64,000 nucleotides of DNA from an uncultured Gammaproteobacteria bacterium (GTDB lineage: Bacteria; Pseudomonadota; Gammaproteobacteria; Coxiellales; Coxiellaceae). A program made the position numbers and the translations under genes. The DNA lies in NCBI GenBank assembly GCA_902581285.1, contig CACHNP010000004.1, positions 1-64,000 of the forward strand, read 5' to 3'. Positions 24,865 through 34,146 of the stretch are shown piece after piece; positions within the stretch are counted from its first letter, which is position 1, and each line of letters begins with the position of its first letter. Below the pieces are notes generated by a model. The model ran no database searches. It saw only the letters and a list, made by a program, of their open reading frames with translations, and was not told the origin of the DNA.

Positions 24865-25752
24865 CTACCTGCGAACAAAATCAAGACGAGCCCAATCACC
24901 CATGATCGCGTAATCTTGTTCAATGAAGCGTGAGGCATAAGCGGCTCGTACTTTAGGTATCTCTTGAACTCGCAAACCGGATAAAATACAGACCCCTTTC
25001 GGCTTTAATAGGTCAAAAAATCGAGGTTCTAATTCAACTAGCGGCACTGATAAAATATTTGCGAGCAGCACGTCAATCGAGCCGACAGCCATTTCATCCA
25101 CTAATGACAAATCAAAATCGCGACCCAAATTAAATGAATTTAAACGGGCATTGATTTGCGTCGCATCCAACGCATCTTGTTCTATATCCGTTGCAAACAC
25201 ATGCGCCGCCCCCAATCGCAAAGCAGCCAAGGTCAAGATACCGGTTCCACAACCATAATCACAAACCGTTTTTTCTTCCACTGGGCACTGAGTTAACCAC
25301 TGCAAACAAAGCTGTGTTGTTGGATGCGTGCCTGAACCAAATGCGCTCCCAGGGTTGATCTCAAGCTTTAACTGATCACTCTCACACACACAATCAGTCC
25401 CTTGAGGATAGACCCATAAGCGATTGTTGATCAACAGAGGCTCAAACTGTGCCTGCGACATCGCAACCCAATTTTGATCAGAAAGCAAGCGAACATCCCA
25501 CTGACTCGAGGAAAACTGCGGGTGATTCGACACGATTCTTTTTATGATTTGATCACAATCGGCGTCCTCGGAAAAAAGTGCCTTTAAGCACCACCCTGGG
25601 AACGACTCAGATTCATCAGAAGCATCGCAATCAGCACCCAAGGGCTGCAACTCAATTGATAATGCGCCATGCACGTGCATGATTTCAGACAGAAAGTCAC
25701 TTTCTTCATCAGTGACGACACAATAGATTTCTTGAAAACTCACAAAGCCCAC
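24865..25752 (-). CDS. prmA: Ribosomal protein L11 methyltransferase
   Basis: A 295-residue protein with the PrmA layout: an N-terminal substrate-recognition domain (to about 120) and a Rossmann methyltransferase with NPGSAFGSGTHPTTQLCLQW, CDYGCGTGILTLAA and LLANILSVPL. GTHPTT and the N-x2-L motif are diagnostic for PrmA. It trimethylates several amino groups of ribosomal protein L11 using SAM. It lies 12 bases downstream of accC, and accB-accC-prmA forms one minus-strand operon, a common gammaproteobacterial arrangement. Confidence 0.95.
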   Translation of the reverse strand: MGFVSFQEIYCVVTDEESDFLSEIMHVHGALSIELQPLGADCDASDESESFPGWCLKALFSEDADCDQIIKRIVSNHPQFSSSQWDVRLLSDQNWVAMSQAQFEPLLINNRLWVYPQGTDCVCESDQLKLEINPGSAFGSGTHPTTQLCLQWLTQCPVEEKTVCDYGCGTGILTLAALRLGAAHVFATDIEQDALDATQINARLNSFNLGRDFDLSLVDEMAVGSIDVLLANILSVPLVELEPRFFDLLKPKGVCILSGLRVQEIPKVRAAYASRFIEQDYAIMGDWARLDFVRR

Positions 25753-25764
25753 CCAAAGAAAACA

Positions 25765-27114
25765 TTAACTCTTCATCAAATCGAGCTTCTTTTCAAGATA
25801 ATGAATACTCTGCCCACCTTCACGAAACGCAGGGTCATTAATTAAATCAACGTGCAATGGAATATTGGTTTTAATACCCTCAACCACAATCTCAATCAAC
25901 GCGTTATCCATACGATTCAACGCAATCTCTCGTGACCGACCATGAGTGATCACTTTCCCCACCATTGAATCGTAATACGGAGGAACACGGTAACCGCTGT
26001 AAAGGTGGGAGTCGACCCGCACACCTTTTCCGCCAGGCGCATGATAGTGCGTCACTTGACCTGGGCAGGGTAAGAAATTGCGAGGATCTTCAGCATTAAC
26101 GCGACACTCAATCGCATGACCATTAAACTCAATATCTTCCTGCTTGTACTTGAGCGGCTCACCGGAGGCAATTAAAAGCTGCTGTCGAACAATATCGATA
26201 CCCGTGATCATCTCAGTCACAGGGTGCTCTACTTGTATTCGAGTGTTCATTTCAATGAAATAAAATTCACCGTCCTCGTATAAAAACTCAAACGTACCAG
26301 CGCCTCGGTATTTTATACCCAAACACGCTTGTGTACACAAAGACCCTATTTTTTCTCGCTGCTCAGGAGTGATACCTGGTGCCGGAGCCTCTTCAATCAC
26401 CTTTTGATGACGTCGCTGCATAGAACAGTCACGCTCACCTAAATGAATGGCGTTACCGTGCTCATCACACAAAACCTGAATTTCAATGTGACGCGGGTTT
26501 TGTAAAAACTTTTCCATATAAACTTCGTCATTACCAAACGCCGCCGCAGCCTCTGTTCGTGTCATCGCAATAGAATCAAGCAAATCAGCTTCATTGTGCA
26601 CTACTCGCATTCCACGACCACCGCCACCACCAGACGCTTTGATAATAAGAGGAAAGCCAATCTTTCGCCCTAGCTCCAAGTTGACTTCATCATCATTGCC
26701 CAACGCGCCATCGGAGCCCGGAATACACGGAATACCCAATTCTTTCATCGCACTGATCGCAGAAACCTTGTTACCCATAATTGAAATGGTTTCAGCCTTC
26801 GGCCCGATAAAAACAAAATCACTCTTCTCAACTTGCTCAGCGAAATCCGCATTTTCAGCCAAGAAACCATAACCGGGGTGAATAGCGTCAGCATTAGCAA
26901 TCTCCGCAGCACTGATTACGGAGGGAATATCCAAATAACTGTCCTGCGCATTCGGCGGGCCTATGCACACCGCTTCATCAGCCAACTTTAAATGCATCAA
27001 ATCTTTATCAGCTTGCGAATACACAGCAACTGTCTTGATACCTAATTCGCGACAAGCGCGACAAATTCGCAATGCAATTTCACCACGATTTGCAATCACC
27101 ACTTTTTCAAACAT
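25765..27114 (-). CDS. accC: Acetyl-CoA carboxylase biotin carboxylase subunit
   Basis: A 449-residue ATP-grasp enzyme of standard length. It opens [19 protein letters not shown], followed by [10 protein letters not shown] (ATP lid), [28 protein letters not shown], and [16 protein letters not shown] with the catalytic Glu and Arg. It carboxylates the biotin on AccB, the first half-reaction of malonyl-CoA synthesis. It starts 3 bases after accB. Malonyl-CoA is also the predicted extender for the PKS in this window, but these are housekeeping genes. Confidence 0.97.
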   Translation of the reverse strand: MFEKVVIANRGEIALRICRACRELGIKTVAVYSQADKDLMHLKLADEAVCIGPPNAQDSYLDIPSVISAAEIANADAIHPGYGFLAENADFAEQVEKSDFVFIGPKAETISIMGNKVSAISAMKELGIPCIPGSDGALGNDDEVNLELGRKIGFPLIIKASGGGGGRGMRVVHNEADLLDSIAMTRTEAAAAFGNDEVYMEKFLQNPRHIEIQVLCDEHGNAIHLGERDCSMQRRHQKVIEEAPAPGITPEQREKIGSLCTQACLGIKYRGAGTFEFLYEDGEFYFIEMNTRIQVEHPVTEMITGIDIVRQQLLIASGEPLKYKQEDIEFNGHAIECRVNAEDPRNFLPCPGQVTHYHAPGGKGVRVDSHLYSGYRVPPYYDSMVGKVITHGRSREIALNRMDNALIEIVVEGIKTNIPLHVDLINDPAFREGGQSIHYLEKKLDLMKS

Positions 27115-27117
27115 AGA

Positions 27118-27594
27118 TTATCCTTCTGGATCAATAACAAACAAAGGTTGATCGTATTCAACAGGCTGTCCATTTTCAGCTAGACGAGCACTCACAATGC
27201 CGGCGTGTTCGGCTTCTATCTTGTTGAACATTTTCATGGCTTCAATCAAGCACAACGTGTCACCAACTTCGACCCGATCACCAACAGCAACAAAGGGTTT
27301 GGCACCCGGGGTTGACGCTAAATACAATGTTCCCACCATAGGGGATTTTTGTGTGATACCATCATCAACCGCTACGGTTTCAGGAGCGCCCGCAGATGCT
27401 TGCTCTACTGCAGCAGCCGGACTCGGCGCCACCGCGGCAGCAACAGGGGCTGCTGGAGCGACAACAGTTTGCGCCACTTGGCCCGACGGATAGCAACTGA
27501 TTCTAACCGTCTCTTCGCCTGATTTAACTTCTAATTCACCCACACCGGTTTCTTTAACCAGCTCAATTAACTTTTTGATACGTCTAGTATCCAT
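27118..27594 (-). CDS. accB: Acetyl-CoA carboxylase biotin carboxyl carrier protein
   Basis: 158 residues: an N-terminal AccB-specific segment ([20 protein letters not shown]), an Ala/Pro-rich hinge (about 45-75) and the biotinyl domain with EAMKMFN and biotinylated Lys121. It carries CO2 between AccC and the AccAD transferase. First gene of accB-accC-prmA. The 265 bases upstream to acnA hold the operon's promoter region and no gene I can see. Confidence 0.97.
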   Translation of the reverse strand: MDTRRIKKLIELVKETGVGELEVKSGEETVRISCYPSGQVAQTVVAPAAPVAAAVAPSPAAAVEQASAGAPETVAVDDGITQKSPMVGTLYLASTPGAKPFVAVGDRVEVGDTLCLIEAMKMFNKIEAEHAGIVSARLAENGQPVEYDQPLFVIDPEG

Positions 27595-27859
27595 AAATTC
27601 ACCTCAAATCATCTAAAAATGAGCAATATTAACCCAAACAAACCGAAAGTATAACAAAAAAAATAGCAAATTGCACGATAACTGAAAATAATGCATTTTA
27701 GACGCCTTTTCGAAACATCTAGATCAAATAAGTAGGCATAAACAGAAGTGCCTGAAGGAGGGAAGACAAGAAAAAATCTTGCGCATTGTACCAGGTATTA
27801 AACCTAACAACAAACCTTTACCCACCTTCAACATGACAGAAATCAAATTACAAAGCAGA

Positions 27860-30520
27860 TCAGCGCGCCATTTTTCTCAAGACATAACGTAGTATGCCAC
27901 CGTGACGATAGTAATCCGCCTCATTTTCAGTGTCGATTCGGCTCAACAACGGGGTTTCTACAACCCCCCCGTCATTTTGCGTTATCCGCATCGTCAATTG
28001 CATACCCGGCTTAAAGTCACCTTCAATACCAATAATTGATATTGCTTCTTCTCCAGTTAAGCCCAAACTTTTACGCGTGACACCCGAATCAAATTGCAAT
28101 GGCAACACACCCATCCCAATCAAATTAGAACGGTGAATACGCTCAAAGCTCTCGGCAACAACGGCTTTAACACCTAGCAACAACGTTCCTTTTGCTGCCC
28201 AATCACGAGACGAACCCGTTCCATACTCTTTACCGGCCAACACAACCAAAGGCACACCCGCAGCCTGGTATTCCATGGCAGCATCATAAATTGAAGACTG
28301 CTCTCCTGTTAACCAGTTTCGAGTATAACCGCCCTCAACACCTGGCAGCATTTCATTTCGGATACGTATATTAGCAAACGTGCCGCGCATCATCACCTCA
28401 TGATTGCCACGCCGCGAACCATATGAATTAAAATCAGACAAAGCAACCCCAGCTGCTTTCAAATACGCTCCCGCGGGGCTGTCTTCCTTAATCGCACCAG
28501 CCGGTGAGATGTGATCGGTTGTGACACTATCACCCAATAAAGCTAACACTCTCGCATTTTTAACATCCTCTAGCGGATCAAGATCCATCCCCATACCTTG
28601 GAAAAATGGTGGGTTCTTCACGTACGTGGAGTCAGGCCACTGGTATGTTTGCTCTCCAGTCACCTCAATCGCCTGCCACTCTTCAGTTCCTTCATCAACG
28701 CCCGCATACTCACTGGCAAACATCCCTTGCCCGATACAGGCTAATGCATCTTGTATCTCCACTTGAGACGGCCAGATATCCTTCAACATAACCGGCTCGC
28801 CCTGCTGATCAACACCCAGTGGCTCGGCATACATGTCGTGGCGAATTGTTCCCGCAATCGCATATGCCACCACCAACGGTGGCGAAGCTAACCAATTGGC
28901 CTTCACCAAAGGATGAATTCGCCCCTCAAAGTTTCGATTTCCAGACAACACAGAACAGGCCATGATATCATTTTCTGCTACCGCTTTTGCCACATCGTCC
29001 GGCAAAGGGCCTGAGTTACCAATACAAGTAGTACAGCCATAACCCACTAAGCCAAAACCAAGCTGATCCAAGAACGGGGTTAAACCTGCTTTATCTAAAT
29101 ATTCAGACACCACCTTGGAACCAGGAGCCAACGAGGTCTTGACCCAATCTTTCTTCACCAAGCCTTTCTCAACCGCTTTCTTTGCAACCAAACCTGCCGC
29201 CAGCATCACCGATGGATTTGAGGTATTAGTGCAACTTGTAATGGCCGCAATTACCACGGCACCATGCGAAAGCGTGGTTGTTTCGTCTAGCGGATACACC
29301 TTGCTCATTTCGTCCTGCTTACCAAAAAACTCCGCCACTTCTTTGCTTTTTTCGGGCAAATCAGCCATCAGTACTTTATCTTGAGGGCGCTTTGGACCAG
29401 CCAAAGACGGTTTAACGGTGCTTAAATCCAATTCTAACGTATCAGTATACCTAGCCACTTCATCAGAACGCCACAGACCCTGCGCCTTAGCATAAGCCTC
29501 AACCAACGCAACAGTTTCAGAGTCCCGATTACTCAAACGCAAGTATTTTAAAGTTTCTTCATCAATCGGAAAAATACCGCAGGTCGCCCCATACTCTGGC
29601 GCCATGTTACTCAACGTGGCGCGGTCAGCAAGCGGTAAATCAGCCAGCCCCGGACCAAAATACTCAACAAACTTACCCACAACCCCATGCTGACGCAACA
29701 TTTGAGTCACCGTCAAAACCAAGTCTGTTGCCGTAATCCCTTCCCCAAGCTGCCCAACCAACTTGAATCCAACCACATCTGGTATTAACATCGATACAGG
29801 CTGACCAAGTAGAGCGGCTTCAGCTTCAATACCACCAACACCCCAACCAAGCACGCCCAAACCATTTACCATGGTGGTATGACTATCAGTTCCCACCAAG
29901 GTATCCGGAAAAGCAAATTCTCGCCCGTCTACTGTTTTGGTCCAAACGGATTTAGCAAGATACTCTAAGTTGACCTGATGACAAATCCCCGTACCCGGAG
30001 GAACCACAGAAAAATTTTCAAACTTTTTCTGCCCCCACTTTAAAAATGCATAGCGTTCAAAGTTTCTCTTCATCTCCAGTTTAACATTCAAATCGTACGC
30101 ATTTGGCGCCGCAAAAGAGTCAACTTGAACCGAGTGATCAATAACCAAATCAACCGGACACAATGGATTAATCATGGAAGCTGGCCGGCCTAAAGCAACC
30201 ATGGCATCGCGCATAGCAGCTAAATCAACAACCGCTGGAACGCCGGTGAAGTCCTGCATCAAAACACGCGCAGGGTGATAGGCAATTTCATGACTTGAAG
30301 CCCCTCGATCCAGCCAATTGACAAAAGCGCGAACATCATCAGCGGTCACAGTAACACCATCTTCATGTCGTAAACAGTTCTCCACCAACACTTTAAGTGA
30401 AAACGGCAAACGAGAGATACCCTCCAAACCATTTTTTTCTGCCGCCTTAAGATCATAATAATGAAACGTTTTTCCCTCTACTTCAAAGCTTGCCAAACAG
30501 CTGAAACTATCATTACTCAT
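27860..30520 (-). CDS. acnA: Aconitate hydratase A
   Basis: An 886-residue enzyme, close to AcnA of E. coli. The 4Fe-4S ligands are visible in [20 protein letters not shown] and [14 protein letters not shown]. The substrate and swivel-domain motifs [20 protein letters not shown] and [13 protein letters not shown] are intact. It interconverts citrate and isocitrate in the TCA cycle. I chose the ATG at 30518-30520 because GGGG lies 8 bases upstream; two TTG codons before it are in frame but unsupported. It appears to be a single-gene transcript, since the upstream gene ends at a terminator. Confidence 0.96.
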   Translation of the reverse strand: MSNDSFSCLASFEVEGKTFHYYDLKAAEKNGLEGISRLPFSLKVLVENCLRHEDGVTVTADDVRAFVNWLDRGASSHEIAYHPARVLMQDFTGVPAVVDLAAMRDAMVALGRPASMINPLCPVDLVIDHSVQVDSFAAPNAYDLNVKLEMKRNFERYAFLKWGQKKFENFSVVPPGTGICHQVNLEYLAKSVWTKTVDGREFAFPDTLVGTDSHTTMVNGLGVLGWGVGGIEAEAALLGQPVSMLIPDVVGFKLVGQLGEGITATDLVLTVTQMLRQHGVVGKFVEYFGPGLADLPLADRATLSNMAPEYGATCGIFPIDEETLKYLRLSNRDSETVALVEAYAKAQGLWRSDEVARYTDTLELDLSTVKPSLAGPKRPQDKVLMADLPEKSKEVAEFFGKQDEMSKVYPLDETTTLSHGAVVIAAITSCTNTSNPSVMLAAGLVAKKAVEKGLVKKDWVKTSLAPGSKVVSEYLDKAGLTPFLDQLGFGLVGYGCTTCIGNSGPLPDDVAKAVAENDIMACSVLSGNRNFEGRIHPLVKANWLASPPLVVAYAIAGTIRHDMYAEPLGVDQQGEPVMLKDIWPSQVEIQDALACIGQGMFASEYAGVDEGTEEWQAIEVTGEQTYQWPDSTYVKNPPFFQGMGMDLDPLEDVKNARVLALLGDSVTTDHISPAGAIKEDSPAGAYLKAAGVALSDFNSYGSRRGNHEVMMRGTFANIRIRNEMLPGVEGGYTRNWLTGEQSSIYDAAMEYQAAGVPLVVLAGKEYGTGSSRDWAAKGTLLLGVKAVVAESFERIHRSNLIGMGVLPLQFDSGVTRKSLGLTGEEAISIIGIEGDFKPGMQLTMRITQNDGGVVETPLLSRIDTENEADYYRHGGILRYVLRKMAR

Positions 30521-30632
30521 CAACAAATCCCCTCATACATTAACAATGACGCTATTCTAATATGAATACACCGGAAACTAAAGTCGAAACAAAAAACTGA
30601 TGAAATTTGACACTACAAATCAAAAAATAGAC

Positions 30633-30670
30633 AAAAAAAACCGCTGACCTTGATAACAAGAAGTCAACGG
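30633..30670 (-). terminator. Terminator after the 188-residue unknown gene
   Basis: Read on the minus strand, CCGTTGAC pairs with GTCAGCGG (one mismatch) and CTTG with CAAG around a TTAT loop. It is followed directly by eight T. It lies 27 bases downstream of the gene ending at 30697. Confidence 0.85.
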
Positions 30671-30696
30671 TGTCGAATAAATGGAGCCCGGTTAAA

Positions 30697-31263
30697 CTAA
30701 GCGGCGTCCCTTATTTCCTGCAAAGAGACATCAAAGTGTCTCAAAAGGTCCGTGTAGAACAGCGGTGCATTGGGCTTTAAGCGAACTAAATTTTCACGGT
30801 AAATTTCCAATTGCTCCTCATTAGCATAACCAACTATGATGGCCTGACAAGCATAAACCTGCTCTTTGATCGCGTCAGTCAGTAAATGAGCCGGCTTGCC
30901 ATTAACCACCTGAATGGCTTCGAGTATGGCTCGTGAAGCACGCTGAGCACGATGAACAACCTTATCGTCATGCAACTCGTAGTCGCTTAAATAGTCATTT
31001 AAAAATTGATAAAATTTAGCGATTCCAGAGTACGAATAATAACCTTGCTCAGGAATATCAATCGTTTCCCTGATGTCATTTAGAATTGACACAGCGGTTC
31101 GATAAAGTACAGCGTCGTCACTGTATACAGTAACGTCTTTCAAATTTAGTTTTGTCAACTTAGCCACTCTAGAAGCTTGATCTACCTCTTTACTCTTACG
31201 CAGATAAAGACGATAGTCAGCAATAGACTGTGCTACAGTTTGTGCAAATGATGACATTGTCAT
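30697..31263 (-). CDS. Hypothetical protein, about 188 residues, probably cytoplasmic and helical
   Basis: I do not recognise this family. The product is a soluble, mostly helical protein with no signal peptide, Cys cluster or obvious catalytic motif. Aromatic-rich stretches (GYYSYSGIAKFYQFLNDYL) sit in the middle and YTDLLRHFDVSLQEIRDAA at the end. The start at 31263 is supported by AGGAGGG about 8 bases upstream, and an intrinsic terminator follows, so it is a monocistronic, well-expressed-looking gene. A possible -10 TATACT on the minus strand lies at 31315-31320, without a clear -35. Confidence 0.75.
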   Translation of the reverse strand: MTMSSFAQTVAQSIADYRLYLRKSKEVDQASRVAKLTKLNLKDVTVYSDDAVLYRTAVSILNDIRETIDIPEQGYYSYSGIAKFYQFLNDYLSDYELHDDKVVHRAQRASRAILEAIQVVNGKPAHLLTDAIKEQVYACQAIIVGYANEEQLEIYRENLVRLKPNAPLFYTDLLRHFDVSLQEIRDAA

Positions 31264-31633
31264 GGCCCAACCCTCCTGGTGCTCATATTTATTAAAAAAG
31301 CTCTAAGTGAAATCAGTATAGCGAACCAAACTTAAAAAAATCTTAATTTTTTTCAAAAAAAACATACAATTAATACGAATCAACTAATTATTTCTTAATA
31401 TTAGTGAAAAAAAAAGCACCAAAAGCGCACAAAAAAAATAAAAACATATGTATTACAATAGGTTAAGAAATATGCCTAAATGTATAAAATCAAGCACGAA
31501 CAGCAACCAGAAATTGAAATTTTTTGAACAAAATACCTTACCACCCCTCCCAATATGCCGAATTAGCGTGCTAAAAGATGATTAATGAGACTTTTTTTGC
31601 TAGCATTATCGCAATCAAATCAGAGAAAAAAAT
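31264..31633. other. AT-rich 370-bp divergent intergenic region
   Basis: Very AT-rich with many A and T runs. It carries the promoters of the unknown gene (minus strand) and of ubiC (plus strand). A TATACT -10-like element for the minus-strand gene is at 31315-31320. I see no ORF, RNA gene or strong hairpin. Confidence 0.5.
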
Positions 31634-32158
31634 ATGCAAACCCTGTCTAACAACACCGTTTTTTTACCCACGCATCAGCATTGGTTTCAATACAAAGGCT
31701 CAATGACAGGAGCGATTGTATCCCATTTCCCGTCAGCCTCTTTCAAACTGCTAGAGGCCTCAGTCGGGCCATTAATCTCAGATGAAGCAACCTGTTTCAA
31801 AAAAAAGTCGCTTTCGTTCTGGACTCGTCATATTTTATTTCATGACAACAACCAGCCACTTCTTTTCGCAAGAACCGTTACCCCCATTCAAGACAACACC
31901 CCCACCGAATGGGTCACCACCCTAGGCAACACACCATTAGCCTCTCGCTTATTTCAACAAGAGGGTGTCACTCGTAATAAAATAACGCAAATACAACTTA
32001 ATCAAACACACCCCTATCACTCACTCACGCAACACTACCTTAAACAACCGCAACCCGACCTCACGGCAAGACGCTCCTTGTTTCAAATGAATCAACACCC
32101 TCTTCTGATTACAGAAATATTCTTACCACATTTTTTGCAAGAGATCAGCGCATGGTAA
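31634..32158 (+). CDS. ubiC: Chorismate pyruvate-lyase
   Basis: A 174-residue protein of the UbiC family. SFWTRHILFHDNNQPLLFAR, LGNTPLASRLF and the Arg and Glu positions that bind 4-hydroxybenzoate can be recognised. It converts chorismate to 4-hydroxybenzoate and pyruvate, the first committed step of ubiquinone synthesis, in the cytoplasm. It overlaps the next gene, ubiA, by 7 bases, so the two are translationally coupled. Confidence 0.9.
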   Translation: MQTLSNNTVFLPTHQHWFQYKGSMTGAIVSHFPSASFKLLEASVGPLISDEATCFKKKSLSFWTRHILFHDNNQPLLFARTVTPIQDNTPTEWVTTLGNTPLASRLFQQEGVTRNKITQIQLNQTHPYHSLTQHYLKQPQPDLTARRSLFQMNQHPLLITEIFLPHFLQEISAW

Positions 32159-33000
32159 AGTCGACACAGTATCTCATTCAGCTCGCCAGAATTAACAAAC
32201 CCATCGGCATATTTCTTTTGCTTTGGCCCACGTATTGGGGGTTGTGGCTAGCAAACAAAACCACGCCTAGCAACAAACTCATCTTAATATTCACGCTTGG
32301 CGTTATTCTCATGCGCTCAGCTGGATGCATCATCAATGATATTGCTGATAGACATCTAGACAGGCACGTAAAACGAACTCAACAACGCCCGCTTGCCACA
32401 AAAAAGATTTCACTCGCGCTCTCGCTATCAGCATGCTTCATACTACTGCTCTTTTGCCTGGCTTTAGTTTTGCAACTTAACTTACTGTGTCTTATTCTCG
32501 CAGTAGCCGGCTTAACCCTCACTGCCATCTACCCCCTATGCAAACGGTTCATCAGTATGCCTCAAGGCGTTCTTGGAATCACTTTTTCCTGGGGTATTAT
32601 TATGGCATATGCAGCAAGTCAAAACAGCATATCAACACATGCCATCACACTTTACTTCAGCACCATCTTTTGGGTGATTGCTTATGACACACAGTACGCC
32701 ATGGTCGATCGTGATGATGACGTTTTGGCCGGAATCCAATCCAGCGCGATATTATTTGGTAATCATGACCGACTCATGATCATTTTCTTACAAGCCGCAT
32801 TTATCGTAATGCTAACTCTAGTCGGGATACAGAACAAATTAAACGCCCTCTATTTCGTCAGCCTTGCCATAGCGATTATCGGTTTTGCACATCAAAACGC
32901 ACTTACTAGACATAGAGATCGTGAAGGCTGTTTTAAAGCATTCCTGCACAATCACTGGATAGGTCTAGTTATTTTTATTGGAATTTTGCTAGGAAAATAA
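32152..33000 (+). CDS. ubiA: 4-Hydroxybenzoate polyprenyltransferase
   Basis: A 282-residue integral membrane prenyltransferase. Both Asp-rich motifs are present: GCIINDIADRHLDRHVKRT near residue 60 and AYDTQYAMVDRDDD near 175. RPLAT follows the first one, and about eight hydrophobic helices are visible. It attaches the polyprenyl tail to 4-hydroxybenzoate in the inner membrane. Co-transcribed with ubiC. Confidence 0.95.
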   Translation: MVKSTQYLIQLARINKPIGIFLLLWPTYWGLWLANKTTPSNKLILIFTLGVILMRSAGCIINDIADRHLDRHVKRTQQRPLATKKISLALSLSACFILLLFCLALVLQLNLLCLILAVAGLTLTAIYPLCKRFISMPQGVLGITFSWGIIMAYAASQNSISTHAITLYFSTIFWVIAYDTQYAMVDRDDDVLAGIQSSAILFGNHDRLMIIFLQAAFIVMLTLVGIQNKLNALYFVSLAIAIIGFAHQNALTRHRDREGCFKAFLHNHWIGLVIFIGILLGK

Positions 33001-33024
33001 ACTCATCATCGACCAAAATCAACT

Positions 33025-34143
33025 TTATTGAAATTTCGGCACAACTGACGCCCCTTCTTTCATGGTGTTACGTGGAGACAATACAACAACATCATGCTCT
33101 TTTAACCCAGCTGTTATCGCAACATTGTTGCTGCCTTCAACACCGACGGAAACGGATTGCTTTCGCAACACTCCCTCTTGAATTTTAAACACATAATAAC
33201 TACCATTAGATGATCTCATCAGAGCCGAATAAGGCAACACCAATCCATGGTATCTACTGAGGGTAAAACGCACATACAAACGCGCTCCCAGCACAGCCGG
33301 GAAGTTCTCCTTGGAAGCCAAATCAACCAAAACAGGAACTCGCCTTTCTTTGACACCCAAAGGCGACACTTCCATAAAGCCTTTTGGATTAATCCGAGAG
33401 ATAGTACCAGAATAAATAAAGTTCGCACGAGACAGGCCTACCGACACAGCCTGCCCGACTCGCATATCATGAACCCTATCACTGAGAACATCAGACTCTA
33501 TCGTCATCTGCTTTGTATCACCAATTTCAAAAATAGCCACGCCTGTATTAAGTGTGCCACCAACATGCTGATACACATTCAACACAACACCATCAACAGG
33601 TGATTTCAAAAGACATCTTTTCTTTTGGTATAACAACAAATCAAGCTGCTTCTGAGCAGCATCACTATCTTCTACCGCCTTATTCACCAACGCCTTCGCT
33701 TTAACATAGCTTAATTCAATTTTTTCATATTGATTTTTTGAAATGGTTTTTTTCATGGCATCTGTTTGATAACGATCAAGGTTTTTTTTGTAAATAGCTG
33801 CTTCACTTTGAGACGCCTCTAAATTAGCACGGCTAGAAGCCAACACCTTTTTTGCATGTGCGATTTTAATGACTAAACTCTGATCTGAAATACGCCCTAA
33901 AACTTGACCTTGATGCACTCGTGTTCCGGGAAAGATTGACTTCGAATACTGATCAACCAGCAGTCTTCCACTGAAAGGCATACTCACAACATAGGACTTA
34001 TCTGCATGAGTTTTTGCCAACTCAACAAACTGCTGCTTGACATCCCCAACTTTGACTGAAATCGACTCGACTTCCGTCTTTGAACACGAACATAACAACA
34101 ACGAAACAAACAACAAAATAAAATTATTCAATCTCAAGCGCAC
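33025..34143 (-). CDS. Lipoprotein periplasmic adaptor (membrane fusion protein) of an ABC exporter
   Basis: 372 residues. A lipoprotein-type signal, LLFVSLLLCSC, gives a lipidated Cys at 18 or 20. It is followed by a lipoyl-like half motif (GRLLVDQYSKSIFPGTRVHQGQVLGRISD), a coiled-coil hairpin (about 95-165), the second lipoyl half (LKSPVDGVVLNVYQHVGG) and beta-barrel and membrane-proximal domains (GLVLPYSALMR, LKEHDVVVLSPR). This is the RND/MacA/DevB adaptor layout. It starts 3 bases after the permease and is the last gene of a three-gene operon. Confidence 0.88.
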   Translation of the reverse strand: MRLRLNNFILLFVSLLLCSCSKTEVESISVKVGDVKQQFVELAKTHADKSYVVSMPFSGRLLVDQYSKSIFPGTRVHQGQVLGRISDQSLVIKIAHAKKVLASSRANLEASQSEAAIYKKNLDRYQTDAMKKTISKNQYEKIELSYVKAKALVNKAVEDSDAAQKQLDLLLYQKKRCLLKSPVDGVVLNVYQHVGGTLNTGVAIFEIGDTKQMTIESDVLSDRVHDMRVGQAVSVGLSRANFIYSGTISRINPKGFMEVSPLGVKERRVPVLVDLASKENFPAVLGARLYVRFTLSRYHGLVLPYSALMRSSNGSYYVFKIQEGVLRKQSVSVGVEGSNNVAITAGLKEHDVVVLSPRNTMKEGASVVPKFQ

Positions 34144-34146
34144 AAC

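Noticed and set aside
31395-31410. CTTAATATT half-site resembling the Legionella/Coxiella PmrA box
   Set aside because: Only one half-site; the functional box is a tandem repeat. AT-rich DNA produces such matches by chance.
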